Shown piece after piece: positions 38,119-49,779 of a DNA stretch of 64,000 nt; within the stretch, counting starts at the first letter, position 1; each line of letters begins with the position of its first letter. The notes beneath the pieces were generated by a model, which ran no database searches, was not told where the DNA came from, and saw only the letters and a program-made list of their open reading frames with translations. The stretch covers positions 6,590,760 to 6,654,759 of the forward strand of contig JADCRB010000046.1 of NCBI GenBank assembly GCA_021464245.1. The letters run 5' to 3'. Origin of the DNA: Carallia brachiata. Taxonomy: Eukaryota; Streptophyta; Magnoliopsida; Malpighiales; Rhizophoraceae. Position numbers and translations under genes: made by a program.

Positions 38119-39641
38119 CGTCTGTCCCCGTAATCCAAATCCAAATGACGGTTAATTTGCTTGCGGTATGTTATTAGATGTTACCCCCGTCCCCAATCCA
38201 ATGAGAAAGGGGAATTTACGTAAGAATGTGGTGGGCCTTTTTTACGAGGAGATGAAGGGTGTGTTTGAATTCGTGAGAAACTAACGAAAAAAAAGTTATC
38301 AAAAAAATGTACCACAAACAAAATTGTAAGAAACAAATTATTCAGACATGACAGTACTTGAATATATTAATTGAGAATTCAATGAAACCTATCAGATATT
38401 AAGAAAATATGAAAAAAAATTAGATAAATAAGAAATATATAAAAAAAATAATGTGAATAAAAATAATAAAAAAAATTGTGAGATAAAAAGTTAAAAAAGT
38501 AAATTGTCTAGATATATAATAACTATGTGAGAAAAAGAGTAATGAAAAAATAATAATAAAGAAAATTGTGAGATAAAAAATTATGAAAAAACTAAATTGA
38601 TTAGATAGATGAGAATTACGTTAATAAGAAAACGATAAAAAAAAAAAAATAATGACGATGTTTTTAACAAAAAAATAAATTCTTTTTTATGGTTCTTTTT
38701 TTTGAAACTAAACAAGTCATAAATAAGCATGTCAAGAGACCACCTATATTATAGGTTTAATGATTGATATATGTGTAGTATACTTTTTTAATGATACAAA
38801 AAACATAAAAAAAAAAAATTGCATGTGGTTTTTCTGGAGGAAAAAACTGCAATTGTTGATGTTGCTCTCTTTTGTGATTTTTTAGTCGTTATAATGGACA
38901 AAACAAAAAAAAATTGTTGTCGATCTGTTTTAGAGTATCTAGAGCCTATCACACCGTATATATATTGATATTTGAGAAATGTTAGTAATAATTATTTTTA
39001 TTTTTTTTTTATAGTTGGTAAGTATTGATTGGTTGTCAAAAATTTAAATGTCAAAAATATTATAGAAATACTATTAAAAAGTGTTAATGTGCTGATTTAT
39101 TATTAGTATTTATAAAAGAGAAGGTAAAAAGTGATTGTCCGTAACAAATCTCATTGATATTTTTGCTCCTTGCCTACTCTCAAGATCAGTCGAAAATGAG
39201 TTCTACAATTTTATAGAGATTTTTCAAATGCAGTTTTGTTGATTTTTTACTTTATAAAATGAGTCTTATATCTTTATCTTTTTTTTTTTTCTATTTAAGT
39301 TCATTTTTGAAGAAATTTAGTCAAATTGTAAAATAAAAAGTGACTAAACACTTTATTTTCCAAAAAAAGTTCATATTCCATCCAAAAATAGATTTAAAAT
39401 GAAAAAAAAATACGACTCATTTGATAAAACATATATATATATATATAGGGACTCATCTTTCACTGAATTATATTTTATTTCATCTAGAAAAATGGATACA
39501 AAGTAAACAGAAGGGACGAACTTTAAACTACCACATGGAATTCATATTGCATTGTCCATAATTCTCTGGTTCCAAATTTAACATATTCCAGAGCCAATAC
39601 AACTTTTTTTTTTTTTTTTGATGTTTTAATTCAAACATGGA
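38119..39641. other. Intergenic DNA between DUF3326 promoter and GDSL 3' end
   Basis: The first ~150 bp should hold the DUF3326 promoter. Beyond that it is low-complexity A-rich DNA with a ~90-bp imperfect tandem repeat (about 38462-38640, each unit starting near ATTGTGAGATAAAAA at 38475 and 38565) and a (TA)n tract at 39430-39446. No gene seen. Confidence 0.6.
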
Positions 39642-42600
39642 TCAATGCATGCTGGCAAGAGTCTGGAGATTGAGTGGCCTAATTGTTGAGTTCCCCCCAG
39701 CCCATAAGGCCCTGGAGATGAGCTTGTAGGTATGCTCTGACGGGTGAAAGTAATCCCAGAACAAGAACCGGTCAGCATTTGGACATATCTTGTAGCCCTC
39801 CCTCCCACATTGCAGCAGTCCTCCTAGTGTCCCATATCCACAACAAGCATTCGTTACATCCAATAGGTCTGCAACATGGTGTGCCAAAAGTCAATCCACG
39901 AATTCCTCCAAGTACATACGTTAGAGGATCCAGCTGTAGTTAGAATAGTTAGAAGCTTTGCTTTCAATACATTGGTGGGGTTTGAAAATTTACTTCTATT
40001 CTGATCTCTTATCTCTAACGACTAAACTACTAGTTTTCATAAATTAGAAAAAAAAAATAAAAGTACTTATTGGACTACATAAAGTCCAAATTGAGAATTA
40101 CGTTTTACTATTATTATTATTATTATTTTTAGTTGGATATACTATTTGACTATCATTTGTCAATTGGGTCAACAAATTGGGCCCTCCAGGTTAGGTTGTC
40201 GTTCTGTACATTGACCAAATGCAAGGATCAATGTTCATGCATGCTTGTGCCAGTAATAGTCATGCAACTTATAGTTATAGTATCCAAAAATTGGAAAGCC
40301 AAAGTGTTTTTGAATTCTAATCAAGATAGGCTTAGTTTGGTTAATCACAAAATGAGACTCCCAGTAAAATATTAAAGAATCAAATATCAACTCTTGAAAT
40401 TCTTACAAAATATAAGTTTGAACTTTATCATATGAACACTGTCAATTTAGCGCATTCTAGGTGCAAGACAACATTATACTATCATGACCTTTAATCATGA
40501 ATGCATATTTGTAGATACAATAAGTTGAGTTGGTGAGGTTGTTCTACATGTTCAGAGTCCATGGCTTGATAAACTTAACTAATTAATATATGACATATTA
40601 GTTTTGAGTCCTAGATTTTGTCCGTCACTCCAATATTTGACATAATGGAATTGATAAAATTTATTTTTGTCTACCATTTACAATAGTAGTTTGTTAGATT
40701 GTTTTCTTAAAATAAGGATAGAGAATTACCATAGCGCGTAGGATATGCACGAAATCGCAGAACAAGATCATATACTGCACCATAAACACCAACAATGCCA
40801 GGGTACTTAACAGGCATATTCTTCACCAAGCTTTCCAATCCCCTGTTATACTTCTCGACCATCAAATTCATCCTGTCATAACATTTATCAACCGGTGCAC
40901 CCGGCAACAGGACCCTGGCCGGAACACAGCCAACGGGGCCTAGCGAGAGCAAGGCGATTCGCCGTGCCCCCAACTTGTAGAGTTGGCCAACCAGGCTCGT
41001 AACTTCTGCTAACATGGCTTGCACGTATGTATCAGAATCAGGAACCGAAGATGAAGTAATGTCCAGGAGGAATAGTTGAAGATGTCATTAGAACCGGACT
41101 CGAATAGGAAGATGGAATTCTGGACCAAGTTTTTGTTGATTTGGTTTTGATTCACTATGGTTTGGAATTGCTGTAGTTGGTCCTGGATCGATATGACTCC
41201 CTGAGCCATATGTCAAAAATTGTTAGCAAAAATGAAACAAACGTATAAACCACAGAATTTTGCCATTTTGATTGCGGGCCTCATGACATACACCGAAAAA
41301 TCTGCTATGAATTTCATTGACGGTGGCGAAATTAGGAATTTATCGCAATGGGAGAGAAAAAAAAATGTGGGGAAAAATTGAGAAGTTCAAAATAAAATTT
41401 TAATGGCTTATCTATAGGAGTAGCAATACAATAGAGCCAAATTTTAATTTTTAGTGGGAGCTAAATGCTCTCACTGACTTCTACATTGTTACCGATGATT
41501 TTTTGATAATTCCTTTTTCACATGAGACATATTTGATACAAGTTATCAAAAAAATAAATTCCCCGTCTTGTTTTTCTAGTACATTAAGTTGGAAAATTCT
41601 ATTAATATCTCCACGTCTTTTGTTCGAGTCTTATTTACCATGTTCCCATTTTCTAACATTTCAATCCCCCTTGTAAAGCTGTAATTGAAACTAAAAGGCT
41701 CTTGACAACAAGTGAAGACGCATGACAATTGCGAAATGTAACATGTTAATTGTCAAAAAAAAAAAAAAAAATCAGGGTTATGGTATACTCTTTCTATATT
41801 CATGTGTATGATATAATCTTTTTTATTAGAATGTTCAATAAACTTTGAGCTGCACAAGTTGTTACTATATTTTTATGAAATCTACCCTTTTTTAAAGGTT
41901 AAAACTTGAAACTTCAAAAATAAATTTCTGAAGTTTTTAACCATTATGGTATTTTTAAGTGACAAAATAAAATGTGACTTGAGAGACATATAATATAAAA
42001 CTATTTCATATTCAAATCAATTAATGAATTAAATATCTTACCCAATCCTGATTTGTTGCTCGCAAAACACCACTACCAGCGCTAGCAAAATTGATTCCGT
42101 TAGTTGGATAATCCTTCCTGCTACCATTCACAACCGCAGTTTGTGCCTCGAGGTAAGGCTTTTGGAACTCAATTCCAAGAAATTGTGCTGCCCATTGACG
42201 AACATAATGAAAATATATCATAATTAAAAGTGTATTTAACAGAATATGATGGTTTTTTTTGGTACATATATATATATATTTTTTTTGTTTTGGGGGATTT
42301 TTTTTTGGTACATGTTGAATGTTGTAAGATTGCTCAAACTAAAAGCTTTTTTTTTTTTGATATATCAGATCAATATTGTTAAGGAAACATCATCGGAAAG
42401 AAAGATACAAGTTTCAATACAGTAGGAAAAATTAGCCGAAACGAAGACTAACTATGCAATGAAATTTCTCTACTCAGAAATTCCTTTTTTCGCTAAATCT
42501 TCTGCAATTGAGTGTCGAATGTAATTGTATCACATCTCTAATTGTTGTATTAAATGATCGTATTGGACATTAATTAGGCTCGCCTGCAACATGTTATCGC

Positions 42601-43043
42601 TTTACTATTTTAACCATCCAAGTTAAGTGGGGTTACAACATCAACAGCAATAAAATCTCAATCCCAAATTTAATTGGGATCGGTTAGATAAATGTGTTCT
42701 CATTATTTCATTTGTTATGAACTAACTCTTATAACATTAATCTTTTCAGCAAAATCCAAGTTAAGTGGGATTGTTTATGATTATTACGACTGATAAACAT
42801 TAACTTACAAATAAAGTCAGCAACAGTTCTGCCATTGGTGAACCTTCCAGTGGGATGGTGGAAGAAACTCGAGCCATAGGGCGGGAAATCAGCCTGAGCA
42901 GTGCAATTCTTGTTGAAGTGGTTGTTCCCAGAATCAAGTATTGAGTCCCCAAATGTGAAAATTGACGAGACATTATGACAAGAGACCAGGAAAGTCGAGG
43001 TGGACAGCAAAACCACTATCAGAAGGAGCACCTCTTTCTTCAT
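39642..43043 (-). CDS. GDSL esterase/lipase, with an apparent 1-base frameshift
   Basis: Four exons: 43043-42809, 42187-42042, 41200-40730, 39868-39642; about 359 residues if intact. Signal peptide 1-21, then block I FTFGDSILDSGNN (nucleophile Ser), block II NGINFASAGSG, block III ESGSNDIFNY and block V with Asp-x-x-His in DYFHPSEH. These secreted SGNH hydrolases act on ester bonds of lipids or cell-wall and cuticle polymers; the overall sequence recalls Arabidopsis GLIP6-like proteins. The ATG at 43043 is the first after a TATA box at 43114-43123. Exon 3 is 471 nt where phase needs 472. NDIFNY is followed in another frame by FLLDITSSS and YVQAMLAEV; one T seems missing in TATTCC near 41067. 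As written the product would end after about 190 residues and lack the catalytic Asp/His. Confidence 0.85.
42640..42725 (+). repeat. Dispersed repeat fragment in GDSL intron 1
   Basis: Related to 17815-17935: CAAATTTAATTGGGATCGG followed by TCTCATTATTTCATT. The CCCAAATTTAATTGGG core is a hairpin. Possibly SINE-derived. Confidence 0.35.
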
Positions 43044-43113
43044 TTTAATTAGAACTTTGTGTGTGAACTCCCTCTGGAACAAATGTGGTGCAATAGAAGG
43101 ACAAATTTGGAGG

Positions 43114-43123
43114 CTATATATAA
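43114..43123 (-). promoter_or_regulatory. TATA box of the GDSL gene
   Basis: TTATATATAG on the gene strand, about 70 bp upstream of the ATG at 43043, leaving a leader of roughly 40 bases. Confidence 0.6.
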
Positions 43124-43826
43124 GAGCTCCCCTATATTTAGTTAGTACTACAGTGACTACATTATCTATCAGATAACATTTAATTCTTTTTCATATTTAA
43201 TTATTTAACGATTCGTATCACTTTAATTTCAGTTAAAAAGTCTCACTAAATATTTTTCTGTATATAATTGTGAGCCTGCCAACAATAAATGCTGGCTAAC
43301 CAAAATCTAACCTTTTTCAGATTCCACTAAAAGGTTTCATACATTGGAAGGTCCCTATAAGAATTGATGGTTGATGGGAAGCGATATAAAACAAAGGACA
43401 AAATTAAACTGAAAGCACGAGCATGGTGCAAGGCTGACCATTAAGATTGTGTCATGGTTAGCTATGCTTTTTATGAATTGCTGCTTCATGTGGTTATCAA
43501 ATCCGTTACTTGTCTTGTCTTTTTTTCTGCTGCTAAGCAAATCTTTCTTGTTCTTATCGCCGGGTTTCCATGAAAATTTTTTTGCGTAATAGTAACAGTA
43601 ATCGGGCTTTTAATGAAAGTTCTTTAATAAGTAATGTTTCATGTGACGTGAACCCATTATTATTATTACTATTATTATTCTTATTATTATTATTATTTTT
43701 TTTTTTTGCGTATGGCATGATCATGTGTAATGCGCTGCCTGAACTATCATAACAACCAAGCCAAATTGGTCAAAAATTGCTGTCACTAAAATCGATAGGC
43801 TGAAGTTTAGATATAGACCAGGTTCG
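43124..43826. other. GDSL upstream intergenic DNA
   Basis: No gene seen. It has an ATT-rich trinucleotide stretch at 43657-43697 followed by a T run. The right border is the hAT element. Confidence 0.55.
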
Positions 43827-43834
43827 CGAGATTG

Positions 43835-45322
43835 TAGGGATGGCAACGGGGCGGGGCGGGGGCGGGGATGCCATCCTGGATCCCCGTCCTCGCTTTTCAA
43901 TACAATTCTCGTCTCCGTACCCATCTCCGGCGGGGAGGGGATTTGAATCTCCGTTCCCGTTCCTGTCCCTGTCCCTGCTGGGGATCGGGGATCTCCGTCC
44001 CCGCCCTATCCCTATTTTTAATTTACATAAAAAAATTTAAATTAATAAAATATCAAAATTTAATTATACAAATCTTTTAACTACGTAATCACGCTCTACA
44101 GGTACTTTCTTTGTTTTCTTTTCTTTTTCCCTTCATTTTCTTTGTTTTTTTTTGCTTTCCTAAGTCGTGATTGAAGTTTAGGTTGTAAACAAGAATTGAG
44201 AGGAAAGTATTTTTCCTGTTACTTTGAGCCATTTTGTTCAACTTTTAAAACAGAACAGGGACTTCAATATTCATTTTTGTGGTGCTAAAAAAGTTCTAAT
44301 AAAGCAAGTATTTATTATTTTTTAAAAAAATTTTAAAAGTTATAATTTAATATTGCCATTTGTTCGTAACTTTTAAAATGTTCGAATTTTAACTTATTTT
44401 TAATTTTAACAAAAAAATAAAATTGATTACAAAATTTGACATTTCTATTTTAATACTTCACAATAAAGAATAAATGATTTTACGATATATTCTTTAAATA
44501 AAAAAATTTTAAAACTTATAATAATTATAAAAATATATTTTTCGATATTTTTAAGTGAATAAAATTTATAAAATTTTTCTAAAATATATTTATGATGTAC
44601 AAAAATTTTATAAATTAAATTTTTTTTATACATATGTATATATATATATATTTATTTATTTATATTTATATTTATATATAGTCATGTCCAAACCGTATCT
44701 AAATCTTAATATTTTTAAAATTAGTATGTCGCTGTATCTGTGTCGTCCCGTGTCTATGTTGTCGTGTCCGTACTTCATAGCTAAAAAACAAAGAACTCGA
44801 AACAATGGCTAATGTTGGACATTGAATTAGATAAAAGTATCAATTATATTACAAATCAAAATTTACTTGTTCAATATCTATATTATACTTCATAAACACC
44901 ATCAAATTAAGGGCCTTTACTTTTTTTACTTATGTGCGGAGTGTGACAAGTCAAGTAATATGTATTCTTATTAACTATATCTTCAACTTGATAATTATCA
45001 AGTGATACTTTTTTTAATGCCTTTCCTAGCCATTTTGCTAAATCAGAAGCCAATATTTAAAATTAAAAAAAAAATCACAACAGATCTAATTTTTCCCTTC
45101 AGAAATATAGGCAGATGGGTGTGTGTCGATGTCTGCATGTACATACTCCACAATCAACAAAAACCCAAAAAGATGAAGAAAAAAGATAATTGATTAAACT
45201 TGAAGAGCTTAAATAAAAAAAAATTAAAAATCACAAAATTACATATGTGTCTCGTAATCGCCTTTTCAATAAATAAGTGCTCCCTAAATGCAAGGATTAA
45301 GTAAAATAATGATAATTCCTAG

Positions 45323-45361
<39 letters not shown>

Positions 45362-45564
45362 ATATAAAAAAATAAATTAATAACGGGACGGGTAATGGGG
45401 ACGGGTATGGGGATGAGGACTGCATCCCCATCCCCATCTCCATCCCCGTAAAAAAAAAACGGGAATCAGGGCGGGGATCCCCGATCCCCGGTCAAACTAG
45501 CTTGACCCCATTTCCATCGGGGCGGGACGGGTATTCGCGGGGATAGGGATTTTTGCCATCCCTA
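43835..45564. mobile_element. Non-autonomous hAT element, 1.73 kb
   Basis: The ends are perfect 12-bp inverted repeats, TAGGGATGGCAA (43835-43846) and TTGCCATCCCTA (45553-45564). The flanks CGAGATTG (43827-43834) and CGAGGTTG (45565-45572) are an 8-bp target duplication with one mismatch. Both ends carry dense GC-rich subterminal repeats (GGGGCGGGG and CCCCATCCCC types), a hallmark of hAT elements, while the interior is AT-rich. There is no transposase frame, so movement would need enzyme in trans. An older hAT relic sits inside at 44305-44780. Confidence 0.85.
44305..44780. mobile_element. Left-truncated hAT relic nested in the larger element
   Basis: Collinear with the right two thirds of 12092-12713: shared words include CAATAAAGAATAAA-like and GAATAAAATTTATAAAATT, and the same right end (GTGTC...CATAG near 44780). 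The left third is missing. It carries a (TA)n tract at the same internal place as the other copy. Confidence 0.6.
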
Positions 45565-45572
45565 CGAGGTTG

Positions 45573-45954
45573 TAGCCCAACAGTATTACTTTGCTAAGTG
45601 AGTGATAACTAATGGAGAAGTCGCCGAAGGAGTAACTATGGAGAGAGGGACGTTAAAATGGATCGTTCAATTAGATTTATACCATAATTTTGAGTTTGAA
45701 TTATTTCAAATGAAATTATTTGCAGGTTAAGTTTTCTTAGAGTTGGTTGAGTTTAAATTGGATTCAGATTGACTCATATGCTATTTAAAAATTAATTTTT
45801 TATTTTTCACTAAGTTTTTATTTAATTATATGTAGATATTATTATCTATGTATTAATTTGTATCAAAAACATATATTTTTATTATTTTTATACTAAAATT
45901 TATATTCTATTATTCAAATTCATTTATAGTTCGATCTGATAATTTTATAAATAT

Positions 45955-45991
<37 letters not shown>

Positions 45992-46479
45992 AATTTAAAA
46001 TATTATAAATACAAAAAAAATCAAATAAGTATATGAAATAAATAATATAATATTAATAGGAAATAATTAAATGTACATAATGAATAAAAAATATGTTAAT
46101 TAAATGTAATATATATTTTTGTGACATATAAAAATAAACTAATCTACATGTGTGATGATATATTTAGATAAAATAATAAGTAAAAATATTAAATAATAAT
46201 TTTTTTCTTTTATAAATTAATGTTCATAAGACTTACTGTGAAAATAGTAAAACATAGCACATAGAATTTGTTGTTCAAATATTATAGTATGTTATTTTAC
46301 TTTTTGTTAAATTTAAGAAACAAGACTATGTTTCAGCGTGTTCTAAGTTAAATTAAGTTTGAACTTAAACTTTTCAATCATTTTGAATTTGAATTATTTT
46401 TAAATTAAAATGTTTTTAAATTATATTTTTTCAGATACATTCGAATCGAACTAATGGGTCAAGTCAAAGTGTCACACTT
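45573..46479. other. AT-rich intergenic DNA between hAT element and LINE remnant
   Basis: Low-complexity AT-rich sequence with a (TA)n tract at 45959-45987. Words such as TTTGAATTTGAATT recur as in decayed repeats. No gene seen. Confidence 0.55.
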
Positions 46480-47265
46480 TTTTTTTTGTTTTGTAATTTT
46501 TATCAAAAGGGAAAGCATTACACCTGATAAAATAGCATTTGGATAGATATCATACGGTGCTACACCACCTCAACTAAGTTTTGCTTTAACAATTGTTGCA
46601 TCTGTGAAGGAGGGTTACTAAAAATGTGCAATCCCCGATCCAAATATAAAGCATAGGTAGCTAAGTTATCAGCAACACTATATATATATTTCTGAAGACA
46701 TGATTGACTTAAACAAACCACTTCTGTTGAAGCAAATCCTAATAATTTTAAACAAGATTCGCTTGTATGTGAGTCATAGCGATGCCTTAAAGAATGAGCG
46801 CAGTTTTGTCTCGAGATTTGTCTCGGATAAAATTAAAATTGTTATTTTTTAAATTGTAATTGATATTTTTGAAATATAAAAATAACAAGTATTTTAAAAA
46901 TATCAATTTTAATTTAAAAAAATAACAATTTTAATTTTAATCAATATAAAATTCAATACACAAATTACCATGATACTAAATTTTATTCTTAAAGAGTACC
47001 CTGAACAGCGAGTTGTGAATCCACTTCTTAAATAATATTCGCAAAACCTTACGTCAAAGCGATATCAAGACCGGAAAAGATCTCCCAAAGTTGAGCAGCA
47101 AAAGCTGGACAATCTCCCACCTTATCCGCAAAACTCAGCACCCATTTATCGCGATGGTTCCTAACCACCACCGCCTCCCACACTAACCAGACCCACATTT
47201 TCTCGCGAAGTCCCGTCGGTATTAAGTTTGAGCCAGTTCCCATTAAGTAGCCTTCAACCAACAAG
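46480..47265 (-). mobile_element. LINE (non-LTR retrotransposon) 3' remnant with decayed RNase H domain
   Basis: On the minus strand fragments of an RVT_3-type RNase H fold appear in order but in different frames: KLNTDG near 47225, VRNHRDKWVLSFADK near 47160, LWEIFSGLDIAL near 47060, EVDSQLAVQ near 47010, VNHVF near 46705, LATYALYLDRGLHIFSNPPS near 46610. Several stops and shifts interrupt it, and a MITE splits it at 46793-46994. After the domain comes a short 3' UTR and an A-rich end near 46480-46492 (T run on the plus strand). Dead copy; the reverse transcriptase part is absent. Confidence 0.75.
46793..46994. mobile_element. MITE nested in the LINE remnant
   Basis: CTTAAAG is present at both borders (46786-46792 and 46988-46994), a target duplication. 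Inside, arms of about 47 bp at 46829-46875 and 46891-46939 are near-perfect inverted repeats (AAAATTGTTATTTTTT type). It interrupts the RNase H sequence between EVDSQLAVQ and the downstream motifs. Confidence 0.65.
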
Positions 47266-48224
47266 ATGAAGGGTTTTCATAGGGCCTATATCCAAGAGGT
47301 GCGCTTTACAAGAGCTCTGGTATTGTTGGATCACAAAATGGAAAGAATAAGAGTATAAAGACTGAATCAAATTCCCAGAGAAAGCATTGCTCATTGCGCC
47401 ACTTCCACACCTCTCAACAAACCGTTGCAAATAACACTGACCACTCTTAAAATTCCGGATTTTCATCACAGCCATGTAAATTGTACAACAGTACAAGGGA
47501 AATTCTGAAGTAATAATAATTAAATAGTAATAAAATAATATATTTAATGATTGAAATTAAAAAAAATTATTAAATATCGTTAAATAAATTACATAATTAT
47601 TTTATTATTATTTAAAATTAAATTGTATAGTAAAACTCATTAAATAAAAACCAGGAATTGAAATACGGTTGAAAAAATTCATCCTTGCTAGCGAGAAAAG
47701 AGCCCCATAAACTTACTCCGTTGTTGTTGCAAGGTGGCAAATTTGATACTCTCACAGAGTGTGACAAACTTTGATCCTTGGACTTAAAGGAGGTCTTGGG
47801 TATTTACTTACTTCAGAAAAAATAAGGAAATTTCATTTTTCAATTTAAAAATTGAAATTACCTATTTAATCTTTTTTTTTTCAGAGTTCCAATACACTGG
47901 TGGAGATAGATAGATAAAAATTCATTAGTGTAGAGGTGAAGTGTTTATCTTTTTAATTAATAGAGTTAAAAAATTATAAAAATTTTTAAAATTTACAAGT
48001 AAGTGCAATGTACGATAAATATAACAATAATATGTACAACAACTAACGCAATCAATACCGCACCCATCCACGTCCACATCCAAGAATCATTTTCTTTTTT
48101 TTTTCTAATTAGTATCTAAAATAGAAAATTACAATAGTGGCAATTTTACGCATATAATTACTTTCTTATCCTTTTTTCCTAATTTCTAATGAAAAGAAAA
48201 TTTGATTTTTTTAGACTTCTCCTT
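47266..48224. other. Intergenic DNA between LINE remnant and LPA3 leader
   Basis: Upstream remains of the LINE may extend to about 47500. A fold-back of about 120 bp lies at 47513-47632 (AGTAATAAAATAAT against ATTATTTTATTATT). A second T-rich stretch is at 47870. The region right of 48150 is pyrimidine-rich and probably promoter for LPA3. Confidence 0.5.
47513..47632. mobile_element. Fold-back (MITE-like) repeat
   Basis: Inverted arms of roughly 40 bp around a short centre, AT-rich, no coding potential. Target duplication not resolved. Confidence 0.4.
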
Positions 48225-49779
48225 CTCCTCAGCCACAGCCTGGTCTCCTCCTCCTACTCTCTCAGTCCCTGGGCTCTACTTTTAGTTTTAGGTAACGGCG
48301 TTTTGCTCTTGAAATTCTGTGTTTCTTTTACTTTATCGAAATGTGTTTCTTAAAATCTTGCGGCCTTTTTTTTTTTTTTTTGCTGTGAAGACGCATGAGT
48401 TTTGAGTTATACGTTCAAATTCTATGAATCCACAGCTGGAATTCTCTGTTTCTTAGTAATGGCTTTGTGTTTCTTTGGAAATAATCAGATGGGTTTCTTT
48501 GGCAATCTTTTTCCCGTAGACTTTCTTCCCTGCCAATTGCCATTTTCATCTTCTTGTAGCGTTCGAAAGCATACAAGTTGAGCTTTGTTTCGAACCTCGG
48601 TTCGTGTTGAGCCGAGCTGAGCTTAATATGGAGCCGAGCTTAATATCTTCCAACTTAAAAATTGAAGCTCGAGTCGAGTTGGGGCTTCTATACATTCCTA
48701 TCGAGTCAAGCCTGAAAGAGATGAGACTCGATTCCACTTGACTTGTTTATGCACTGCCTTTTGGTGTCTTTCCAAGCTTAATGACGTCTCAAAGAACTTT
48801 ATTATTAAGGTTGAAAAATTTGGAAAACTTTATATATCTATATAAGTTTAGCAGCGAGATTAATTTTATAGTTTTTATTTTTGTATATTAACTATCTCAA
48901 AATTGTTGTGGTCTTCAACGGCAGAGACTTAATCTCTCTCACTAATGTTCGGATAGTGGGTTTGTCTCTATGAGAATGGTAAAATGAGATATTTAAACAA
49001 AAGTTAGTTTGACCTCGGTCTGTAGGTGTAATGATTGATCTATCTGTTATGCTAAGTACTCATAGGAGTTTGAGATATTACAATTATTCATATGAGATCC
49101 AGACATGGTTGTCTCATTCTCTTCTTTTGCCCCCCAAACCCATTAATTGTAGATATGTAAAAATTAGCCATCTTTTTACAATTTCCTTTCTGGGTTTTGA
49201 TTATTTCATAATGTTATCCTCTTATATTTATTGTCTCATCTAGTGGAAAGTTCTCTGTACTTGCAATGTGTTGCTATTCTATGTATCAAGTGCTTTTTTG
49301 TTCTTGACCTTCTTACCTTGGTGTCATTCGTATATGGGTTGTTTTTCTTTTTGATCTTGAACTAGTTTTTATGATGATCTTGAAGTTTTGTCGCTATCAT
49401 TGGTCCTCATTTACAGGCTTCTCATCAATTTCTATTGTTGGTATTGTTTTATTAGGTTCCCATTCTTGGCCTTTTCAGCAGTCAGGTAATATTGTCTGTA
49501 CTTGATTTTAATTTCTTCTTGCAATTAACAAGCAAGCAAGAACAATTTCTTGTAACATTTTGGATTGGTTCATTAGTATTGTACTATAGTATTTGTTCAC
49601 CCTGACGATCTCTATATCAACCGTCTGTTTATGTTATCTCTACATGCCATTGTCTATCACTTTTCTGTGTGGTAATCTTATTCTTTTTAATGCATAGCTT
49701 CCCTGATAATTATATTAAGTGATTTGTGAAATTTTTGTCTGAACTCTGAAGGCTTGTCTGGCACCAAGAGAATCTGAAA
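48225..49779 (+). promoter_or_regulatory. LPA3 5' leader and probable 5' UTR intron
   Basis: A pyrimidine-rich leader (CTTCTCCTTCTCCTCAGCC and on) ends in TTTTAG/GTAACG at 48291, a good donor. A suitable acceptor lies near 49750 (CTGAAG), so a ~1.4-kb leader intron is likely. The intron holds a decayed repeat at 48590-48740 with GAGCCGAGCT words. Confidence 0.45.

Noticed and set aside
43044..43082. Longer N-terminus for the GDSL enzyme
   Set aside because: The upstream extension has no ATG (it starts at TTG), and the ATG at 43043 gives a normal signal peptide.
43840..44080. Open frames rich in Gly, Pro and Arg
   Set aside because: They arise from GC-rich subterminal repeats of the hAT element.
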